Below are positions 10,856-19,097 of a stretch of DNA of 20,425 bases, piece by piece. Positions within the stretch are counted from its first letter, which is position 1. Each line of letters starts with the position of its first letter. The DNA lies in contig JANWJA010000051.1 of assembly GCA_025449615.1 (NCBI GenBank), forward strand, positions 1-20,425, read 5' to 3'. The translations under genes and the position numbers were made by a program. The stretch comes from Methyloceanibacter sp. Lineage in GTDB: Bacteria; Pseudomonadota; Alphaproteobacteria; Rhizobiales; Methyloligellaceae. The notes beneath the pieces are model-generated. The model did not search any database. It had not been told where the DNA came from and saw only the letters and a list, made by a program, of their open reading frames with translations.

Positions 10856-11985
10856 TGGCAGCGTTCACCTTCACCCTGAAATCGCACGACGGCGCGGCCA
10901 GAACCGGCGAGATCGCAACCCCGCGTGGGCTAATCCGCACGCCGGCCTTCATGCCTGTCGGCACCGGTGCCACGGTCAAGGCCATGTTCCCCGAGGACGT
11001 GCGCGAGGCGGGCGCCGACATCATCCTCGCCAACACCTATCATCTGATGCTCCGTCCCGGTGCCGAGCGCATCGCCACGCTCGGGGGCTTGCATCGCTTC
11101 ATGCATTGGGACGGCCCGATCCTGACCGATTCCGGCGGCTATCAGGTCATGTCGCTCGCCAAGCTGAGGAAGCTCAACGAGGACGGCGTCACCTTCCAAT
11201 CGCATCTCGACGGCGCGAGCGTGACGCTGACGCCGGAGCGCGCCATCGAGGTGCAATGTCTGCTCGGCGCCGACATTCAGATGGTGCTCGACGAATGCAC
11301 CCCGTTTCCGGCGACGCATAATGAGGCCGCCGCCTCGATGCAGCTTTCGCTTCGCTGGGCCGAGCGCTCGAAACAAGCCTTTCAGAAGCTGGCGAAGCCC
11401 GGCCAAGCCTTGTTCGGCATCGTGCAAGGCGGCGTCTATCCCGATCTGCGCCGACTAAGCGCCGAAGCTCTGACCGGGATGGGCTTCGACGGCTATGCCA
11501 TCGGCGGCCTTGCGGTTGGCGAGGGGCAGGCTGCGATGCTGAAAGTCCTCGACGAGACCGTACCGCTCCTGCCGCAAGACCGTCCGCATTATCTCATGGG
11601 TGTCGGCACGCCGGAGGACATGCTGCAAGCAGTCGCCCGCGGCATCGATATGTTTGATTGCGTGATGCCGACACGGAGCGGGCGGCATTGTCAGGCCTTC
11701 ACCTGGGGCGGCAAGCTCAATCTCAGGAACGCGCGCCATGCCGAGGATGCGACGCCGCTCGATCCGGAGAGTTCGTGCCCGGCGGCGCAATATGAGAAGG
11801 CGTATCTGCATCATCTCGTGCGCTCGAACGAGACGCTCGGCGCTATGCTGCTCTCTTTCGCCAATGTCGCCTTCTATCAAGAGCTAATGGCCAAGGCACG
11901 CGCGGCAATTACCGAAGGCCGCTTCGCCGGATATGTTGCGGATGTGAAGCGTCGTTACGCGTCGGCTCCAGACGAAGCCGACTGA
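10855..11985 (+). CDS. tgt: tRNA-guanine transglycosylase Tgt
   Basis: Tgt exchanges guanine at position 34 of GUN-anticodon tRNAs for preQ1, the substrate later used by QueA. The 376-residue TIM-barrel protein keeps both catalytic aspartates: D92 in [11 protein letters not shown] and D268 in [12 protein letters not shown] (D89 and D264 in E. coli). It also has GGLAVGEG and [10 protein letters not shown]. The zinc site is unusual. The region aligned with E. coli C-x-C-x2-C reads [16 protein letters not shown], leaving one cysteine (C308), and the later His ligand is replaced by Ala (A336, SFANVAFYQ). ATG at 10855 overlaps the queA stop; an in-frame ATG nine codons upstream lies inside queA and is less likely. 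Confidence 0.96.
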   Translation: MAAFTFTLKSHDGAARTGEIATPRGLIRTPAFMPVGTGATVKAMFPEDVREAGADIILANTYHLMLRPGAERIATLGGLHRFMHWDGPILTDSGGYQVMSLAKLRKLNEDGVTFQSHLDGASVTLTPERAIEVQCLLGADIQMVLDECTPFPATHNEAAASMQLSLRWAERSKQAFQKLAKPGQALFGIVQGGVYPDLRRLSAEALTGMGFDGYAIGGLAVGEGQAAMLKVLDETVPLLPQDRPHYLMGVGTPEDMLQAVARGIDMFDCVMPTRSGRHCQAFTWGGKLNLRNARHAEDATPLDPESSCPAAQYEKAYLHHLVRSNETLGAMLLSFANVAFYQELMAKARAAITEGRFAGYVADVKRRYASAPDEAD

Positions 11986-11989
11986 GCCA

Positions 11990-12928
11990 TTACTGCGTGG
12001 CGATATCCGAAGCGGGCCCCACGCCGCGCGGGCCGACCTTCTTGCGCTCCCTTGAGAGCAGATAAAGCCCCGACAGAATGACCACCGCCGCGCCGGACAA
12101 CGTCCACAGCGTCGGCACATCGCCGAACACGAGATAGCCACCGAGGCTCATCCAGATCAGTCCGAAATAGATAAATGGCGCGAGCACCGAAGCGGGCGCG
12201 TGCCGATGGGCAAGGATGAGCATCCAATGCCCGAGGCCGCCCCAAAATCCGAGCGACGCGAACAGCACCCAGAGCCAGGCCTCCGCCGGCCATTGCCAGA
12301 CGCGCAGCGCAAGCGGCGCGAGCAGGACCACGCCGGCCAGCGGCGTATAGGTTTGCGTCACTTGCGCCGGATCGAATCCGGCGAGGTAGCGCGTAGCAAG
12401 ATTATAGAGCGCGTATCCCACCGTCGCGACGAGCACCAGCAGCATGGCCCAATGCACCGTGCCAAAGCCGGGATGCATCACCAGGAGCACGCCGAGAAAT
12501 CCGGCGATGATTGCCAGCATGCGGTGCCAGCCGACCCATTCATGCAGTAGCGGTCCCGCCAGCAGCGCCACCACCAGCGGCGTGAGGAAGAAAATCGTGA
12601 TGGTCTGATCGAGCTGCAGATATTTCAGCGCGAAGAAGTTGAACCCCGTGGTCACGATCATCAGCACCGAGCGAAACAGCTGCAGCGCGGGCTTCTTCGA
12701 TCGGAGCGACGGCCTGAAATTGAACGACGGCCACAGCACCGCAGCGCTGAACACCACATGGCCGACGAAGCGGAGCCAGGTGGCTTCGGCCACGGGAACA
12801 TGCTTCGCGGCCACCAGATATTTGGCCGTGGTATCGAGCGCGGCGAAGCAGACCGTAGCGAGAACCATCAGCCCGATGGCTCGGAGCCGCTCGTTTTTGT
12901 CGGTGGTTGGGGAAGGGCGCCGCTTCAT
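11990..12928 (-). CDS. EamA/DMT superfamily transporter
   Basis: A 312-residue inner-membrane protein with about ten hydrophobic helices and two internally similar halves, typical of EamA-type drug/metabolite transporters. Supporting features are the start of helix one (RAIGLMVLATVCFAALDTTAKYL), TWLRFVGHVVF, QLFRSVLMIVTTGFNFFALKYL, LTPLVVALLAGPLLHEWVGWHR, and in the second half HRHAPASVLAPFIYFGLIW. The substrate cannot be predicted; relatives export amino acids or metabolites. ATG at 12928 is chosen; an alternative TTG at 12985 would add 19 residues. The stop is four bases from that of tgt, so the two transcripts converge with no visible terminator between them. Confidence 0.92.
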   Translation of the reverse strand: MKRRPSPTTDKNERLRAIGLMVLATVCFAALDTTAKYLVAAKHVPVAEATWLRFVGHVVFSAAVLWPSFNFRPSLRSKKPALQLFRSVLMIVTTGFNFFALKYLQLDQTITIFFLTPLVVALLAGPLLHEWVGWHRMLAIIAGFLGVLLVMHPGFGTVHWAMLLVLVATVGYALYNLATRYLAGFDPAQVTQTYTPLAGVVLLAPLALRVWQWPAEAWLWVLFASLGFWGGLGHWMLILAHRHAPASVLAPFIYFGLIWMSLGGYLVFGDVPTLWTLSGAAVVILSGLYLLSRERKKVGPRGVGPASDIATQ

Positions 12929-13014
12929 GCCCTCATGTGCATGAGTCTTGGCCAAAACGCTATCCGCCGATAAGGTGCCGGACAATTCGCCTCAATCGCG
13001 TGAAGGACGAGGAA

Positions 13015-13428
13015 ATGGCGGTTGAAGTTCGCGCTATGTGCGCCATCGGTCTTCGCGGCCAGCTCGGGCTGAACGGCAGGCTTCCCTGGGAAGGCAATAA
13101 AGGCTGGGAATTTCAGGCCGACGTTGCGCGCTTCTTCGATCTTACAAGGGGGCATGTGCTGATCGCGGGGCCGCGAACGGTCGCCTCGATTCCGCCACTT
13201 GCCTATCGCCACCGCACCATCGTCGAGATTCGCTCGCAGATGGACCCGAAGACCGTGCTCGAGCAGTTTCCCGATCGCGTCGTCTATATTGGCGGCGGTC
13301 CTCCGGTGTGGACGGCCTATGCTTCCTACATCGACCATTGGGACATCACGCGGCTGCCTTATGACGGCGAGGCCGATACCTGGTTCGATCCCGCGTGGCT
13401 CGTGGCCGGTGGGAGCGCTGGCACCTAA
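13015..13428 (+). CDS. short dihydrofolate reductase-like protein
   Basis: A 137-residue protein with the DHFR layout: CAIGLRGQLGLNGRLPWEG (as AxxxxxxIGxxNxLPW), then ADVARFFDLTRGHVLIAGPRT, where the Asp aligns with the catalytic D27 of E. coli. RVVYIGGGPPVWTAY (the IGGGxxY NADPH-binding segment) and TRLPYDGEADTWFDPAW (as DxxFP) follow. It is shorter than normal DHFR (about 160 residues) and ends just after the WFDP motif, so the last two beta strands are missing. It may be a specialised or degenerate paralogue of the folate enzyme; I assign family, not activity. GAAGGACGAGG precedes the ATG at 13015. The gene is divergent from the EamA transporter. Confidence 0.75.
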   Translation: MAVEVRAMCAIGLRGQLGLNGRLPWEGNKGWEFQADVARFFDLTRGHVLIAGPRTVASIPPLAYRHRTIVEIRSQMDPKTVLEQFPDRVVYIGGGPPVWTAYASYIDHWDITRLPYDGEADTWFDPAWLVAGGSAGT

Positions 13429-13509
13429 AGCTCAGGATCGACTCGAAATCCTCCCACCAATCCCCGGGCGCAGCTTCGATCTTCGGCGTGAAAGGCGGCG
13501 CACAGCCTG

Positions 13510-13525
13510 TGCACAATTTTGTGCA
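13510..13525. promoter_or_regulatory. perfect inverted repeat upstream of the bactofilin gene, candidate operator
   Basis: TGCACAA and TTGTGCA are separated by two T residues, forming a 16-base near-perfect palindrome in the 209-base gap before the bactofilin gene. The flanking bases are AT-rich compared with the surroundings. It has the size and symmetry of a dimeric repressor site. No gene is supported in the gap; a second short inverted repeat (GTCAGC...GCTGAC) lies at 13571-13590. Confidence 0.4.
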
Positions 13526-13637
13526 TAGCGGGGATAATTGCACCGGGTTCTTGCAACGTGCCGCGCTTCGGTCAGCTTAGGTCGGCTGACGAATGCAACA
13601 CGGTTCTAACCGTCGAACTTGCGGGGAGAGAGGTCCA

Positions 13638-14087
13638 ATGACGACGAATGAGTTACGGCTTGCCGAGCCGAACGTTGCCTATATCGGCAAGGGGGTCACG
13701 ATCAAAGGCGAGATCAACGCGCCCGACGTCATCGTGGTCGATGGCACCATCGAGGGCAACGTCACCGCGCGCTCTATCCGGGTCGGCGCCTCAGGCGTGA
13801 TCAAAGGCAATGTCACTTCGGAAGATGCCGATGTCCATGGCTCGATGTCCGAGAAGGTCGAGGTGAAGGAGTTTCTCCTCGTACGCTCGACGGGCCGGAT
13901 CGAAGGCAATGTGAGCTGCGGCGACGTTCAGGTGGAAAAGGGCGCAGTGCTTGCGGGCGGCGTATTTTCGATCCACGCCAAGGCCGCGAAGGCGACGACC
14001 GAGAAGACCGCAAAGCAAGCCGAAAAGCCCGAGGCGAAAGCTGAGCAGCCGGAGCATAGCGGCCTGAAACTCGCCGCCGCCGAATAG
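13638..14087 (+). CDS. bactofilin (polymer-forming cytoskeletal protein)
   Basis: Bactofilins polymerise into filaments through a right-handed beta-helix and organise cell-wall enzymes, stalks or polarity factors. The 149-residue protein has the core at about residues 12-105 with repeating hydrophobic/Gly turns: IGKGVTIKGEINAPDVIVVDG, TIEGNVTARSIRVGASGVIKG, VHGSMSEKVEVKEFLLVRSTG and RIEGNVSCGDVQVEKGAVLAG. A Lys/Ala/Glu-rich tail (about 108-140) is typical and may be disordered. GGGGAGAGAGG just before the ATG at 13638 fixes the start; the frame is open 15 codons further upstream without a better site. No M23 peptidase, a frequent partner, is adjacent in this window. Confidence 0.93.
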   Translation: MTTNELRLAEPNVAYIGKGVTIKGEINAPDVIVVDGTIEGNVTARSIRVGASGVIKGNVTSEDADVHGSMSEKVEVKEFLLVRSTGRIEGNVSCGDVQVEKGAVLAGGVFSIHAKAAKATTEKTAKQAEKPEAKAEQPEHSGLKLAAAE

Positions 14088-14115
14088 CGGGGTCCGGCAA
14101 AGGTCAAAGACAAAG

Positions 14116-14162
14116 AACTAGAGTGGAATCGCGCTTCAAGGCGCTTCGATTTCGCTCTAGTT
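14116..14162. terminator. long imperfect hairpin between convergent genes
   Basis: Sixteen-base arms (14116-14131 and 14147-14162) pair fully if two G-U wobbles are allowed, with a 15-base loop that itself contains CGCTT repeats. It lies 28 bases after the bactofilin stop and covers the stop codon of the convergent small gene. No U-tract follows on the plus strand. It may act as a terminator or RNA stabiliser for either gene, or be a copy of a dispersed palindromic repeat beginning CTAGAG. Confidence 0.5.
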
Positions 14163-14429
14163 CACTTTGCGCATCTTGATCGCTTTTTGCGATCCGGTGT
14201 CTGCGCTCTTGCGCGCGCGGACGATCGTCTTGATGCGCGCTGGCGGCGTGCCCGACATCTCGCTGATCTTGCGATCTTGCATCTCGATGTGGGTACGCGC
14301 GGGCTCGTCGCCATCGAGGCCGCCGAGCTCGATAGCAGGCACTTTGCGGTTTGAGCGCTGCGAGCCGTCTTCATAGACGATATCGAACAGCACAAAACCA
14401 TTCTGCACTTGTGGCTTTCTTCGGCCCAT
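14157..14429 (-). CDS. small conserved alphaproteobacterial protein of unknown function
   Basis: A 90-residue basic protein, MGRRKPQVQNGFVLFDIVYEDGSQ... with SNRKVPAIELGGLDGDEPA in the middle and a C-terminus rich in Arg and Lys. The N-terminal VLFDVVYEDGS...SNRKVPxxxLGGLDGD pattern is one I recognise from short hypothetical proteins in Rhizobiales; no function is known to me. No signal peptide or membrane segment is visible, so it is probably cytoplasmic. The basic ends suggest nucleic-acid or ribosome contact, as inference only. The start ATG has only a weak AGGCGG upstream. It lies downstream of the helicase gene on the same strand, separated by a probable terminator. Confidence 0.75.
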   Translation of the reverse strand: MGRRKPQVQNGFVLFDIVYEDGSQRSNRKVPAIELGGLDGDEPARTHIEMQDRKISEMSGTPPARIKTIVRARKSADTGSQKAIKMRKVN

Positions 14430-14459
14430 GGCGTACCGCCTGTCTTCTGTTTCGAAATG

Positions 14460-14488
14460 AGGGGGAGGGCCGTATCAGCGCTCCCCCT
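14460..14488 (-). terminator. probable terminator of the DEAD-box helicase gene
   Basis: A perfect 8-base stem, AGGGGGAG (14460-14467) and CTCCCCCT (14481-14488), begins six bases after the helicase stop codon. On the minus strand the stem is followed by CATTTCG, a weak U-tract, so termination may be partial and allow read-through to the small gene beyond. Confidence 0.5.
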
Positions 14489-14494
14489 TAAATC

Positions 14495-15808
<1,314 letters not shown>

Positions 15809-16027
15809 AGTCAATTTGGAATATCCTTATGCGCCAAGGGCCCGCTCAATCATGAGAGCAGGGGTGTTCGGCGTTTGGCCCGGCGTCCCACGCGCTAACT
15901 GGGGCCAGATGAAAATCGGGAAGTGTCTCGGGATGAAACGCCGCAAATGTGTAGAGCGGCGGCTTCGCGCGATCGCGAGCAACTAATGTAAGGAGAACAT
16001 GGAGGTCAGGGAGGACCCTGTCAAGGC

Positions 16028-16285
16028 TTAGCTCGCCGCTTGGGCCTGCTTCCGCCGGTAAGGATACTTCGGATTCTCGTACAACCGCCTGATGCCGAAG
16101 CCGTCAAACCGCTCTTCATTGACTTCGAGCGTGGTGGCGACCAGCAGTTCTTTGGGAAGCTGCTCGATGGCGTATTGGATAGCTTTCGCAGCACTATTGA
16201 AGCGGACATAGCGGATCGGCCGCTTTGCCGCTTTACTGGTAAAGAGCTCCGCTGGAGCCATGTAGTCGAACGCACTCACACGCAT
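16028..16285 (-). CDS. small conserved Rhizobiales protein of unknown function
   Basis: An 85-residue protein that reads MRVSAFDYMAPAELFTSKAAK..., followed by IRYVRFNSAAKAIQYAIEQLP, LEVNEERFDGFGIRRLYEN and a basic C-terminus. I recognise the overall pattern (FDYxAPAELF, then AxxAIxYAIExLP, then LExxExRFxGxxIRxLYE) from short hypothetical proteins that occur in several copies per genome in Bradyrhizobiaceae; no activity is known to me. It is soluble, with no signal peptide. No strong ribosome site precedes the ATG, and a second Met at residue 9 is an alternative start. It is 213 bases upstream of the helicase gene on the same strand. Confidence 0.78.
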   Translation of the reverse strand: MRVSAFDYMAPAELFTSKAAKRPIRYVRFNSAAKAIQYAIEQLPKELLVATTLEVNEERFDGFGIRRLYENPKYPYRRKQAQAAS

Positions 16286-16333
16286 ATTTAATCACGCAAT
16301 CGGCTCGAAGGCCAGACCGGCCGCTACAAACAC

Positions 16334-16370
16334 AAAAAGCCGCCCGGGCGCTCTCTCGAGCGTCCGGGAC
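16334..16370 (-). terminator. intrinsic terminator downstream of the Pro/Ala-rich membrane protein gene
   Basis: An 11-base GC-rich stem with one mismatch, CCCGGGCGCTC (16343-16353) and GAGCGTCCGGG (16358-16368), has a TCTC loop. On the minus strand it is followed within a few bases by five T residues (16338-16334). It lies 66 bases beyond the stop of the gene at 16436-16657 and so ends the exported-protein cluster. Confidence 0.75.
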
Positions 16371-16435
16371 AGCCCAACCTATCAGCGAACCGTCAAACCC
16401 GCGTAAACGATCCAACGGGTGCGGCTTGCCCTAAA

Positions 16436-16657
16436 CTATTGCTGCGGCGCCGGAGCGGGAGCCGGCTCAGCAGGTGCTGGCGCAGGTGCAGGCTCGGCAG
16501 GCGGCGGTGCAGGCGTCTCGGCGGCCGGCGTGGCCTCGGTGGACTTGCCCATCACGCAGCCCATCCAGCCCTCCTGACCAAAGCTACAACCATGCCTGTG
16601 GCTCTGAATGACCACGAAGGCGGCAATCAAAACAAGCAAGATAAGAATTAACCGCAT
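16436..16657 (-). CDS. small single-pass membrane protein with Pro/Ala-rich tail
   Basis: A 73-residue protein with a strongly hydrophobic N-terminus (MRLILILLVLIAAFVVIQ), which may be a membrane anchor or an uncleaved signal. A short segment with two cysteines follows (HGCSFGQEGWMGCVMG), and the tail consists of Pro, Ala, Glu and Thr (APAPAPAEPAPAPAP). The tail resembles periplasm-spanning spacers. I do not recognise a family. ATG at 16657 is chosen because GGAGGG lies just upstream; the frame is open 17 codons further but without a ribosome site. Confidence 0.65.
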   Translation of the reverse strand: MRLILILLVLIAAFVVIQSHRHGCSFGQEGWMGCVMGKSTEATPAAETPAPPPAEPAPAPAPAEPAPAPAPQQ

Positions 16658-16695
16658 TCCATCACCCTCCGGTTTTTGCCCCGTAGTAAACGAGG

Positions 16696-16724
16696 GCATA
16701 GGAAACACTTGGGGCTGGCGTCAA
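16696..16724 (-). promoter_or_regulatory. probable sigma-70-type promoter for the Pro/Ala-rich membrane protein
   Basis: On the minus strand TTGACG (16724-16719) and CTATGC (16701-16696) are 17 bases apart, with the -10 element 39 bases before the ATG at 16657. Spacing and position are right; the -10 hexamer is a moderate match. Confidence 0.45.
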
Positions 16725-16802
16725 GGCAATACCGTGATCTATCCGCCCCATTTTACCCGGCCGCCCCGGCGGCCAACGCATCTTTAGAGCCACATCACGA
16801 CA

Positions 16803-17267
16803 TTATTGCCAAACATTCGGCACGTCCTTATCGGCCTTAAGGTCTTTCGCGCTCGCACAAAATTTCTCCGGCCGGGTGTTGCCTTCGGCGAGCAAGACGC
16901 CATAGGTGGCACCAAGCCTCATGATAACGGCTGTCTCCCAGACCTTGATGTCTTCCTCCGACATATCCGGATTCGGCAACGGTGTTGTGGCATCGGTGAT
17001 CGCCTTGGCGAACTTCGACTGATCGAGGTCAAAACCCTCGCAGACTTTGGTCACCGCCGCCTGGAAGGCGAGGTTGTTCAGCATCGCGAATTGCTTCTCG
17101 GTCAGAATGTTCTCTTGGTCGCCAATGGCATCCTTCCAGGCTTCGTCGAGTCTGTTGTCGTCGTCGGCTTGACTTTCGGCCAGCACGCTCGCGGTCACGC
17201 CCGTGATGAGAACCGCGGCGGCGGCGAGACAGATGAGGGCGCGCAGGCCTTTGAAATGTGCGGACAT
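16803..17267 (-). CDS. exported protein of unknown function
   Basis: A 154-residue protein with a signal peptide (MSAHFKGLRALICLAAAAVLITGVTASVLA, cleavage near residue 30). The mature part is acidic and probably helical, with ILTEKQFAMLNNLAFQAAVTKVCEGF in the middle and two cysteines (C in KVCEGF and in KFCASAK) that could form a disulfide in the periplasm. I do not recognise a family. ATG at 17267 is preferred because GATGAGG lies seven bases upstream; an in-frame ATG at 17279 overlaps that site. It starts eight bases after the stop of the next gene upstream, so the two are probably co-transcribed. Confidence 0.72.
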   Translation of the reverse strand: MSAHFKGLRALICLAAAAVLITGVTASVLAESQADDDNRLDEAWKDAIGDQENILTEKQFAMLNNLAFQAAVTKVCEGFDLDQSKFAKAITDATTPLPNPDMSEEDIKVWETAVIMRLGATYGVLLAEGNTRPEKFCASAKDLKADKDVPNVWQ

Positions 17268-17275
17268 ATTCGGCC

Positions 17276-17608
17276 TCATCTCGCGTAGATCTTGTAGGTC
17301 CAATTGGCGTTATACGCGCCATTGGCGTTGTAGCAGGCACGCTGAGCCGGATAGCAATTCATGTGCGGGATCGGCGAGAACACCTGTTGCCATTGCGGAG
17401 GCGGCGGCGCGGCCACGGGAACAGGAACGTAGACAGTCTTGGGTTGATTGATGGAGCTCGAAACCGCGGCGCCGATCGCGGCGCCCGCGATAATGCCGCC
17501 GGCGATCGCAGCTCCTTTATTGCCGGCCGCGGCCGGTGCCCAGCTGCCGAACCCGAACCCCAGAGCTAGAACGATAGATGCTGTGATCGAGACCAAGCGC
17601 AATGCCAT
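17276..17608 (-). CDS. exported glycine-zipper protein
   Basis: A 110-residue protein with a signal peptide (MALRLVSITASIVLALGFGFGSWAPAAA). It then has a glycine-zipper-like segment with small residues at regular spacing (GAAIAGGIIAGAAIGAAVSSS), a Pro-rich linker (VPVPVAAPPPPQ) and a C-terminal domain with CYPAQRACYNANGAYN ending in NWTYKIYAR. Similar C-termini (QRACYNxNGxF...W) occur in small exported proteins of Bradyrhizobiaceae, from memory. The glycine zipper may insert into a membrane or mediate self-association; function is unknown. ATG at 17608 follows a G-rich ribosome site; a longer in-frame start (17767) would overlap the solute-binding protein gene and lacks a signal peptide. Confidence 0.7.
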   Translation of the reverse strand: MALRLVSITASIVLALGFGFGSWAPAAAGNKGAAIAGGIIAGAAIGAAVSSSINQPKTVYVPVPVAAPPPPQWQQVFSPIPHMNCYPAQRACYNANGAYNANWTYKIYAR

Positions 17609-17742
17609 AGACAATCCCCCCGCTTCAAGCTGCCAGAGGGCGAGGCTCTTCGCCTTGACGCCTGACCGGACCGAACTGAACCACATTCTCTGGGGATTCG
17701 TCCATCGGGCACGCTTTGCGCTACAGGGACCCTCGCGGCTAA

Positions 17743-18525
17743 TTACTTCTTCCGTGCCGCATCCCAAGCCGCGGTGGCGTCTGTGACCATCTTGTCGTAG
17801 CTGTCATCCGTCGTCATCACGGTGATCTGCTGCCCGAACTTGTCCGCTAAGGAGCGGCAGGCCGATTTCTTGGAAAAGGCAACGAACATCTCCTGGGAGA
17901 GGAGCGCCTGGTCTAGCGGCACGACCTTGCCCTTGATCCCGTCTTTGGCCGCCTCGGCAAGACCCGGATAATAACCGGCGATCAAATAGTCTGCCTTGCC
18001 GTCCAGGAGGTCCTTGAACGCGGCGTCAATGCCGGCAGCGCGCGCAACGTCGAGCTTGTCCTTCATGAAGGCGTCGAACTCGGTGCCGTAGCTTTCGCCT
18101 TGATTGGTGACGCCCTTCTTGCCAATCAGGTCGTCTTTACCGGTGAAGGGGAACTCCTTGCCTTTGACGACAAACACGGCAACGTCGTCATAGGTGAACG
18201 CTGGCTGGACATAATCGAGATAGGTGGCCCGCTCGTCGTTGTAGTAGATGCCGAAAATCATGTCGGCCTTGCCGTCACGCACCGCGGCCTGGGCATCCTC
18301 CCATGTCCCCATATATTTCGACTCAACCGGAACGTTGATGGCCTTTCCGATCGCCTCGACCAGCGAAGGCGCCGCGCCGACGATGTTGTCGCCGTCTTTG
18401 TAGGCGATCACCGGATATTGCGGGTGCCCTGTTGCCGTGATTTTGACGCATTCATCTGCGGCGAAAGTGGCATTGCCCGTCAGCGCCAGAGCCACGAACA
18501 CGCTAAAGCCGAGAAGTCTTTTCAT
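17743..18525 (-). CDS. periplasmic amino-acid-type solute-binding protein (ABC transporter family 3), orphan
   Basis: A 260-residue exported protein with a signal peptide (MKRLLGFSVFVALALTGNATFA, cleavage near 22) and the bilobal family-3 binding fold. The family pattern appears in PSLVEAIGKAINVPVE, GKADMIFGIYYNDERATYLDYVQPAF (with the ligand-binding Arg) and LLDGKADYLIAGYYPG. Such proteins deliver amino acids or similar solutes to a membrane permease, but no permease or ATPase gene is adjacent, so it may serve a distant transporter or act in sensing. Two cysteines (DECVK near the mature N-terminus, KSACRSL near the C-terminus) could form a disulfide. ATG at 18525 follows AAGGAA by nine bases; an in-frame TTG two codons earlier is less likely. 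Confidence 0.88.
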   Translation of the reverse strand: MKRLLGFSVFVALALTGNATFAADECVKITATGHPQYPVIAYKDGDNIVGAAPSLVEAIGKAINVPVESKYMGTWEDAQAAVRDGKADMIFGIYYNDERATYLDYVQPAFTYDDVAVFVVKGKEFPFTGKDDLIGKKGVTNQGESYGTEFDAFMKDKLDVARAAGIDAAFKDLLDGKADYLIAGYYPGLAEAAKDGIKGKVVPLDQALLSQEMFVAFSKKSACRSLADKFGQQITVMTTDDSYDKMVTDATAAWDAARKK

Positions 18526-18609
18526 GATCAAAAATTCCTTGTTCCTATCGGAGTGGGTAAGGGGCAGGGGAGAACATCCCGTTCGACGCGACGGCCGATC
18601 CAGGTCGCT

Positions 18610-18912
18610 CTATTTTCCGCCTTTCATCTGTGCTTTGATCTTATCCACGTCGGCTTGCGACACCTTTCCGGCTGCCACCAGCGCCTTCACGCAGGCCGGC
18701 GACAGGCTCGGGCCCGCCTTCTTCATGCAAAGATTCAGCGCGGCGCTTTGCAGTCCGTAGTCGCCGCAAAATCTCTTATAGTCATTGACGCAATTGTTCT
18801 GCATGTCCTTGCTGATGGTACCGGCTTGCGCCCAGACAAGTGTGGGCGCTACAGCGATGCAACAAAGCATCAAGGCAACAGTGGCTGGCAGGCTTGCGCG
18901 ATCACAGGTCAT
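18610..18912 (-). CDS. small exported cysteine-rich protein
   Basis: A 100-residue protein with a signal peptide ending LVWA (about residue 28) and a mature part with four cysteines in the order CVNDYKRFC, LNLCMKKAG and SPACVKAL. The spacing resembles the cysteine-rich repeat known from Golgi glycoprotein 1 and from many small bacterial exported proteins (C...FC...CL....LS.AC..AL). The four cysteines probably form two disulfides in the periplasm. Function unknown. ATG at 18912 follows AAGAGGGA; the frame is open much further upstream but lacks a signal peptide there. The 84-base gap to the solute-binding protein gene allows co-transcription. Confidence 0.72.
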   Translation of the reverse strand: MTCDRASLPATVALMLCCIAVAPTLVWAQAGTISKDMQNNCVNDYKRFCGDYGLQSAALNLCMKKAGPSLSPACVKALVAAGKVSQADVDKIKAQMKGGK

Positions 18913-19097
18913 CCAGAGTCCCTCTTGAATTGGAGATTGCTTGTAGCACGCTTCTCGCAGGCCGGGCCACCCAAGATGCTGCGGGCAATTATCCTGATAT
19001 TCGAAGAAGATTCTATCGTTGGTTGAGCTATTGCGAGATGCGAAGCGGCGCTGTTTCCGCGGCCACCCCCTGTATCGCGGACGCTGCAATAAAGCCC

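Noticed and set aside
13346..13543. Minus-strand frame of 65 codons overlapping the DHFR-like gene end
   Set aside because: No recognisable motif, and overlaps a supported gene; the segment PGDWWEDFESILSF looked protein-like but gave no family.
18540..18552. GGAAC on the minus strand upstream of the solute-binding protein, tested as an EcfG -35
   Set aside because: No CGTT follows at 16 or 17 bases.
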